From Chromatiaceae bacterium (GTDB lineage: Bacteria > Pseudomonadota > Gammaproteobacteria > Chromatiales > Chromatiaceae): a DNA stretch of 14,407 nucleotides. Below the pieces are notes generated by a model, which was given only the letters and a program-made list of their open reading frames with translations, was not told where the DNA came from and made no database searches. Below, piece by piece: positions 8,000-14,407 of this stretch. The DNA is taken from positions 1 to 14,407 of the forward strand of contig JAEHCY010000501.1 in assembly GCA_016880695.1 (NCBI GenBank). Direction: 5' to 3'. The translations under genes were made by a program, and so were the position numbers. Positions within the stretch are counted from its first letter, which is position 1. Every line of letters starts with the position of its first letter.

Positions 8000-8632
8000 T
8001 TAGAAGCCGACGCCTTTCGTGTGCCGGCGCAGCACCTTGATCTGAAACAGGGTGTTGCGTTCCTCCTCCTCCAGCGCCGAGCCGATGAAGTGGATGGTGC
8101 GGCGGTAGCGGGGAATGATGTTGTACTTGAGCGCATTGACCCGCTTCTGGGCCTTGCGTTGCTCGACCAGCAGGCGGGTCAGGGCAATCTCCGCCTCACC
8201 CAGACGGGCCAGAAGCACGCAGGCATCGGCAAGGCGGTCACGGGCGTTGTCGAAACTCGCGTCCGTGCCCAGCAACCCCACCGGCTTCAGCGGCAGGCGC
8301 GTGCTGCTCACGGAAGGGTATTCCACACCGAGGCTGCGGCGGGGCAGGATCTCCACGCGCAGTGCGGGCTCGGCGCCGAGGGCGGCCTGCTGCAGGCCCC
8401 GGCTGCCCATGCGCATCTGCGAGATGCTCAGGCAGCGATAGGCCTCCTGCAGTGCCTGGGCGGTCTGGGTGCGCAATGCCGCGAACTCCTTCAGCCGTTC
8501 GTACACCAGCCGGGTCAGGAGCTCGCGCTTGCGCTCGAGCAGGGAGTGGCCTTCCTCAAGGAAGGCCACCTGGCGCTTGAGGCGCAGCAGGGTGTTCTTG
8601 GTCGGCGGGACCTTGATTAGCGGTTGCGGCAT
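8000..8632 (-). CDS. atpD: A/V-type ATPase subunit D (central stalk)
   Basis: Central rotor shaft of the A/V-type ATPase, linking the A3B3 head to the membrane rotor. The 210-residue protein is nearly all helical. The N-terminal PPTKNTLLRLKRQVAFLEEG and the C-terminal RVNALKYNIIPRYRRTI with ALEEEERNTLFQIKVLR are diagnostic for the subunit D family; the two ends form the antiparallel coiled coil. The length is typical (200-220). It is the last gene of the operon. Unlike its neighbours it is separated from the preceding gene (B) by 217 bases, and no clear Shine-Dalgarno stands before ATG 8632. The name follows A/V-type usage, not the F-type beta-subunit gene atpD. Confidence 0.94.
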   Translation of the reverse strand: MPQPLIKVPPTKNTLLRLKRQVAFLEEGHSLLERKRELLTRLVYERLKEFAALRTQTAQALQEAYRCLSISQMRMGSRGLQQAALGAEPALRVEILPRRSLGVEYPSVSSTRLPLKPVGLLGTDASFDNARDRLADACVLLARLGEAEIALTRLLVEQRKAQKRVNALKYNIIPRYRRTIHFIGSALEEEERNTLFQIKVLRRHTKGVGF

Positions 8633-8849
8633 GGGTAGCTGCGACTGCGCTCAGCTCTGGTGAATGCACCTAGATTGGCGGTTACAGGCTGCATTGCAGG
8701 CCCCTCGATACCGCCGCTGTGAGACCCCCTCAGGGCCTGGCTCCGTGCTCGCTCCCCGCCAATTGAGGCGATGGCAGGGGGGCGGCATCGGCCAGGGTCG
8801 CCCGGGAGGGGGCCTTCATGAACCCTCATGGTTTGCCCCAACACCTCGG
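8633..8849. other. Unexplained 217-bp gap between ATPase subunits B and D
   Basis: No recognisable gene, promoter or RNA family was seen. The stretch is GC-rich, with a small imperfect hairpin at 8687-8702 (stem GGCTGC/GCAGGCC, loop ATT) and CATGA/TCATG around a 4-base loop at 8817-8830. A leftward reading frame covers nearly all of it (start GTG 8844 or ATG 8829, stop at 8617-8619 inside the D gene). Its 75-residue Arg/Pro/Gly-rich translation matches nothing I know. If translated, it could couple B to D, which itself lacks a ribosome-binding site. Confidence 0.4.
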
Positions 8850-10228
8850 TCAGTTGGAGGGGGTCTGGTAGAACTTGGCCAGATCGGTCTCACTCAAGCG
8901 CGTTAGCATGTCGCGGTGGAACATCGACAACAGCTCCCAGGCCAGGTTGAGAGTCTCGATGATGCTACGGTCTTCGGCCTCCCCCTGTCCGACAAAACGC
9001 TGGTCAAACTGGTCGGCGAATTTGAGGTAGAGCCGGTCGCGCTCGGAGAGCTCGTCGGCGCCGATGATGGATGCCAGGTTGCGGGTCTCCAGGGCCCGGG
9101 CGTACATCGCATAGAGCTGTGCTGCCACCCGGGGGTGGTCCTCGCGGGTGTCGTCCTTGCCGATGCCGTCCTTCATCAGGCGGGAGAGAGAGGGCGAGAT
9201 GTGTACCGGGGGGTAGATGCCCTGGTTGTGCAGCTCGCGACTGAGCACGATCTGCCCCTCGGTGATGTACCCGGTGAGGTCCGGGATGGGGTGGGTGATG
9301 TCGTCCGAGGGCATGCTCACCACCGGGACCAGGGTGATGGAGCCGTGCCGCTCGTGGATGCGCCCGCAGCGCTCGTAGATCTCGGCCAGGTCGGAATAGA
9401 GGTAGCCCGGGTAACCCTTGCGCGCGGGGACGTCACCCTTGGCGGTGGCCACCTCGCGCAGGGCCTCCGCGTAGTAGGTCATGTCGGTCATCACCACCAG
9501 GACATGGCGGTCCAGGTCATAGGCGAGGTATTCCGCGGCGGTGAGTGCCGTGCGCGGCAATGCCAGGCGCTCCACCGGCGGGTCATCCGCCAGGTTGATG
9601 AACATGACCACGTTACGCAGCACCCCCGAGGCGGCGAACTCGTCCTGGAAAAACTTGGCGTCGGTGTAGGAGACGCCCATCGCCGCGAACACGATGGAGA
9701 AGCTCGACTCCTGGTCCACCAGCTTGGCCTGCCGCACGATCTGGGCCGCGAGCCGATTGTGGGGCAGACCCGAGCCGGAAAAGATTGGCAGCTTCTGGCC
9801 GCGGACCAGGGAGTTCAGCCCGTCGATGGTGGAGATGCCGGTCTGAATGAATTCTCGCGGATAGGTGCGAGCCGCCGGGTTGATGGCGGAGCCAACCACG
9901 GGGCGACGGGTGTTGGAGAGGATGGGGGGACGGTTATCGCGGGGCGCGCCCAGCCCGTTGAATACCCGCCCGAGGATCTCGGGGGAAAGGGCGATCTCCA
10001 GGGGCTCGTCGAGAAAGCGCACCCAGACGCTTTCGAGGTCCAGATCGTCGGTGCCCTCGAAGACCAGCACCAGAACCTCGCGGTCGGCCGCGCGGATTAC
10101 CTGGCCATTGCGGCGCTCGCCGATGGAGTCTCGGATCTCGACCCGGTCGCCGAAGGCCACACCCGGTGCATCGCGCACCACCAACAGCCCGCCCTGCGCG
10201 GCGGCGGCGGTCCGGTACTGCTTGGTGC

Positions 10229-10232
<4 letters not shown>
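8850..10232 (-). CDS. atpB: A/V-type ATPase subunit B (non-catalytic nucleotide-binding)
   Basis: Regulatory, non-catalytic subunit alternating with A in the A3B3 head. The 460-residue protein has the N-terminal beta-barrel (about 10-75). The nucleotide-binding domain has the degenerate P-loop position FSGSGLPHNR (151-160), where the catalytic GKT is absent as expected for B. Family stretches include ISTIDGLNSLVRGQKLPIF, VVMTDMTYYAEALRE, GYPGYLYSDLAEIYER and PSLSRLMKDGIG. Length matches the family (455-470). Its ATG overlaps the TGA of subunit A (ATGA, 4 bp), which suggests translational coupling and near-equal A:B output. The name follows A/V-type usage and is not the F-type a-subunit. Confidence 0.97.
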
Positions 10233-12028
<1,796 letters not shown>

Positions 12029-12032
12029 GGTT

Positions 12033-12674
12033 TCATCCGGTGAAGATGTTGCCGCTATCGAACGAGGTCGGCAGCAACCGCTCCAGGATCGTCTGATTGA
12101 TGCGGTTAAGCAGTCGCCCGCGCCGGCCCTCGAAGGTGTGGTCGACGCGAATGCGGTTGCCACGGTTGCGCACCAGGACGCCGCCCAAGGTTGCGATGGG
12201 CTCCGACGAGAGCTCGATGCGTTTGGCCGGAGCGGCCTCCCGACTGAATTCGTCCCACTGCGGGGCCAAGCGCCGAAGATCCTGGGTGTTCACCTCGGCG
12301 ACGAGATCGTCGGATTCGATGACCTCTGCGGCTCGGGCGAGATAGGCCTTGAGGGTGCTCAGATAGGCCGACTCGTCCCGGACGAAGGCCTTCATGCGTT
12401 CGGCCAGGCGGTGCTCCACCCCCCGAAGCAGGTTCCAGCGAACCTGGTCGAGCTGACTCTGGAGCTTGAGCTCATTGGCCTGGACCTGCTGGCGGTAGGT
12501 GCGCTCGGCCAATGCCCGCGCGATGGCCTCCTCGCGCTGGTCGCGCAGCCGCAGCCGCTCGGCCGCCTCGCGTAGGATTCGATCGCGACTGCGCTCGCCG
12601 CGCTCGCGGTACTCTTTGGCCAGGCGTTCGGCCCGGGCGAGGATCGCGGCCTCGAGTTCTTGTACCTGGTTCAC
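12033..12674 (-). CDS. atpE: A/V-type ATPase subunit E (peripheral stalk)
   Basis: Peripheral-stalk (stator) subunit that holds the head against rotation. The 213-residue protein has a long charged N-terminal helix rich in Arg, Glu and Ala (residues about 1-115, coiled-coil-like). A globular C-terminal domain carries the family motif GGVLVRNRGNRIRVDHTFEGR, in which GG(V/A) and the DNT-like arm-to-L stretch are typical of subunit E. Length is within the family range (190-230). GTG 12674 begins 8 bases after the F stop, with a weak GAGA upstream. A G/H-type stalk partner, which normally pairs with E, was not seen in this window. Confidence 0.9.
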   Translation of the reverse strand: MNQVQELEAAILARAERLAKEYRERGERSRDRILREAAERLRLRDQREEAIARALAERTYRQQVQANELKLQSQLDQVRWNLLRGVEHRLAERMKAFVRDESAYLSTLKAYLARAAEVIESDDLVAEVNTQDLRRLAPQWDEFSREAAPAKRIELSSEPIATLGGVLVRNRGNRIRVDHTFEGRRGRLLNRINQTILERLLPTSFDSGNIFTG

Positions 12675-12682
12675 GACGGCTC

Positions 12683-13024
12683 TCAGGTGAGTAGGTTAGT
12701 TCCGAACAAGGACTGCAGCTTTCCCATGATCTCGCTGGAGAGGCTGCCGGGGTCCGCGAGGGGCGGCACGGCGGTGACCACGATGCGGCCACCCTCCCGG
12801 AGCACCTGCTTTAGGGCAGGGACGTCCGACTGCATGATGCGTTGGTCGACGATGAGGAAGGCATTATGGCGGTCGGCGGTGAGTTCGCGGAGCATCCGCT
12901 CGATCTCCGCTGGGCTGGGGTTAGGCAGCACCTCGAATCCGATCAACCGGAAGCCATCGCCCAAGCTGTCGTCGCCCATGAAGATCATGCGCGTAGCACG
13001 CTCAAAGGGGCCGGGCTCACTCAA
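12683..13024 (-). CDS. atpF: A/V-type ATPase subunit F
   Basis: Central-stalk subunit that binds D and moves with the rotor. The 113-residue protein has the short CheY-like alpha/beta fold of the family. The core MIFMGDDSLGDGFRLIGFEV near the N-terminus matches the usual GD..T..GFRLAG, and a buried strand with AFLIVDQRI follows, then GRIVVTAVPPL. The frame starts at TTG 13024, giving an 11-residue extension before MIF. ATG 12988 would start at the conserved core, but its GAG is 12 bases away, so the start is open. It lies 15 bases after K and 8 bases before E. F placed before E, with no C between them, differs from the common E-C-F order. Confidence 0.87.
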   Translation of the reverse strand: MSEPGPFERATRMIFMGDDSLGDGFRLIGFEVLPNPSPAEIERMLRELTADRHNAFLIVDQRIMQSDVPALKQVLREGGRIVVTAVPPLADPGSLSSEIMGKLQSLFGTNLLT

Positions 13025-13039
13025 CGGGGCGCGTCCGTT

Positions 13040-13498
13040 CTAGATCCGATTCAACAGCAGGATACTGACCACCAGCCCGTAGATGGCGATACCCTCGGCG
13101 AGTCCGAGAAAGATCAGGCTGCGGCCCAGCGCCTCGGGTCGTTCCATGACAGCGGCCAGGGAGGCGGCACCGATGGGTCCCACGGCGATGCCGGCGCCGA
13201 TGGTGCTCAGTCCTGTGGGCAAGCCCACGCCAATGATGGCCAGTCCCATACCGGTGGAGATCTCGCGGGCGCCCTGGGCCGCCGCTGCCACCATCGCCGG
13301 GTCGGCGGCCAGAACATCCCGAATGCCGAGCGCCAGCAGGGCCACCTGGGCCCCGACGAACACCAGGAGCTCGGTTCCCAGCACCGGCCGGTACCAGGGG
13401 CGTATCCGGAGTGCGAACTGGGGCCGGATCTCCAGCAGCACACCACCCGCGATCAGGACGAAGATTGCGACGGTCATCAGACCCACTAACCAGTACAT
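13040..13498 (-). CDS. atpK: A/V-type ATPase subunit K (proteolipid ring)
   Basis: Forms the rotating membrane ring that carries H+ or Na+ through the complex. The 152-residue protein has four predicted membrane helices: about 1-22, 41-63, 80-117 and 124-150. The last pair has the ring-packing glycine pattern (GAGIAVGPIGAAS) and the ion-binding acid E135 in GLAEGIAIYG. The first pair has no equivalent acid, so there is one carboxylate per four helices, as in duplicated 16-kDa-type proteolipids. ATG 13498 has a strong GAGGAG Shine-Dalgarno 6 bases upstream, the best in the operon, which fits the high copy number of this subunit. It lies 66 bases after I. Ion preference cannot be fixed from sequence alone. 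Confidence 0.93.
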   Translation of the reverse strand: MYWLVGLMTVAIFVLIAGGVLLEIRPQFALRIRPWYRPVLGTELLVFVGAQVALLALGIRDVLAADPAMVAAAAQGAREISTGMGLAIIGVGLPTGLSTIGAGIAVGPIGAASLAAVMERPEALGRSLIFLGLAEGIAIYGLVVSILLLNRI

Positions 13499-13564
13499 GG
13501 AGGACTCCTCAACTCACGGTCGGTAACAAGATTCGGTGTGGCATGCCGCAGAGGTCTCGGTCCG

Positions 13565-14407
13565 TCAGGGGGCCGGTGCCCGCAGCCGCAGTGGGGCGAA
13601 GGTATGTCCGTCGCCGTAGAAGTAACGCGAAAACCCCTCGTAGTACTCCAAACGCATCACCTGGATCATCACGATGCCCCCCTCCAGCACCAGGATAAAC
13701 AGGTTGCCCAGGACCACCGTGACCCAATGTCCCAGGGTGCCCATCATGTCCGCCAGGGTGAAGATGGCGATCGAGAGCGCCACATGGTTCAAGCCAAATG
13801 CGGCCACGCGCAGAAACGAGAGGGTGTTGGAGAGGTAGACAATGAAGGTCTCCATCGTCTCGATCACCACCACCAGGATCTTCTCGCCGAGGGGGGCGCT
13901 CAGCTCGCGCCAGCGGTAGCCTGCCAGCGCGAGCAGGGAGAGCAGGACCAGGCTGGTGGCGATCCAACCAAACCGCCCGCTTTGGTAAACCTGCAGCCCC
14001 CCCCCGATGAGGGCCAGATAGAACAACAGGTTGACGAGCCCGTGATGCTCGAAGATGGCCCCGAGGTAATGGCCCATCACCGCCCGATTGTAGATCGTCA
14101 GCAGGCAGGCCACGACGATGAACACGACACCCCAGCCCAGCGCGATGCGCAGCATGTAGATCGGATCGGACAGCGGCGCGATCCACAGCGGCGTAATCAC
14201 CTGCTCATAGCCAAAGATGCTGCCGAACAGCAAGCCGAAGATCATCGAGGAGAGCCCGGCGAGGACCCCGAAGAGCGCGAACTGCTTGAGCCTGCGGCGC
14301 CCCATCCAGGCTGCGAGCGCAATCACCGCTCCCTGTCCCACATCGCCGAACATCATGCCGAACATCAGGATGAAGGTCACGGCAAACAGCACCGTGGGGT
14401 CGATCTC
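13565..14407 (-). CDS. atpI: A/V-type ATPase subunit I (membrane stator), C-terminal part
   Basis: Stator subunit whose membrane domain supplies the ion half-channels and an essential arginine facing the proteolipid ring. Only the last 280 residues are visible; the gene begins beyond the right edge. The visible part opens with EIDPT then FGMMFGDVGQG, the conserved start of the membrane domain. It has about seven or eight hydrophobic helices. The segment NTLSFLRVAAFGLNHVALS carries the essential Arg at about residue 200 of the visible part. The C-terminus ends RLEYYEGFSRYFYGDG, then APLRLRAPAP, also a family pattern. The truncated N-terminal cytoplasmic domain (normally about 300 residues) lies outside. 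It is probably the first visible member of the operon, with K following 66 bases later. Confidence 0.93.
   Translation of the reverse strand, partial: EIDPTVLFAVTFILMFGMMFGDVGQGAVIALAAWMGRRRLKQFALFGVLAGLSSMIFGLLFGSIFGYEQVITPLWIAPLSDPIYMLRIALGWGVVFIVVACLLTIYNRAVMGHYLGAIFEHHGLVNLLFYLALIGGGLQVYQSGRFGWIATSLVLLSLLALAGYRWRELSAPLGEKILVVVIETMETFIVYLSNTLSFLRVAAFGLNHVALSIAIFTLADMMGTLGHWVTVVLGNLFILVLEGGIVMIQVMRLEYYEGFSRYFYGDGHTFAPLRLRAPAP

Noticed and set aside
12029..12163. Extra 45 codons at the start of subunit A
   Set aside because: They overlap the end of subunit E and have no homology; the family N-terminus begins at ATG 12028, which has a good ribosome-binding site.
13497..13512. GAGGA/TCCTC inverted repeat at the subunit K ribosome-binding site
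   Set aside because: The spacer between arms is a single base, so no hairpin can form; it is simply a strong Shine-Dalgarno followed by a chance complement.

Overview
The window looks like a piece of a GC-rich gammaproteobacterial chromosome. The ribosomal protein S1 and IHF-beta sequences are very close to the enterobacterial proteins from memory, and the order aroA-cmk-rpsA-ihfB is a classic proteobacterial block. The high GC content and the presence of an archaeal/vacuolar-type (A/V-type) ATPase would fit a sulfur-oxidising or halophilic member of the Chromatiales/Ectothiorhodospiraceae, but that narrower placement is inference.

Left part (1-4615): the first 61 codons of a glycolate-oxidase-type FAD subunit (glcD) run leftward off the edge. 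Divergently, aroA (EPSP synthase carrying all four class II-type motifs), cmk, rpsA and ihfB run rightward. aroA and cmk overlap by 4 bp. A probable sigma70-type promoter lies just upstream of aroA, a structured leader precedes rpsA, and a perfect 10-bp hairpin separates rpsA from ihfB.

Middle part (4667-7987): phoB and phoR (phosphate two-component system, 4-bp overlap) are transcribed leftward and converge on ihfB. Divergent from phoB is a small rightward pair: a Nudix hydrolase of the ADP-ribose pyrophosphatase type and a YbjQ/UPF0145 protein.

Right part (8000-14407): a leftward operon for a membrane A/V-type ATPase, read in transcription order as subunits I (cut by the window edge), K, F, E, A, B and D. 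The genes are tightly packed and A/B overlap by 4 bp, except for a 217-bp gap between B and D. Subunits A, B, D, E and F form the cytoplasmic catalytic and stalk parts, and I and K form the ion-translocating membrane part. Subunit C is not in the window and may lie upstream of I.

No mobile elements, CRISPR arrays, tRNAs or rRNAs were seen. Most content is well-known housekeeping. The parts worth a second look are the A/V-ATPase operon (gene order, missing C, B-D gap, proteolipid), the rpsA leader structure, the rpsA-ihfB hairpin and the class II features of AroA. I did not find convincing evidence of a wholly new system.
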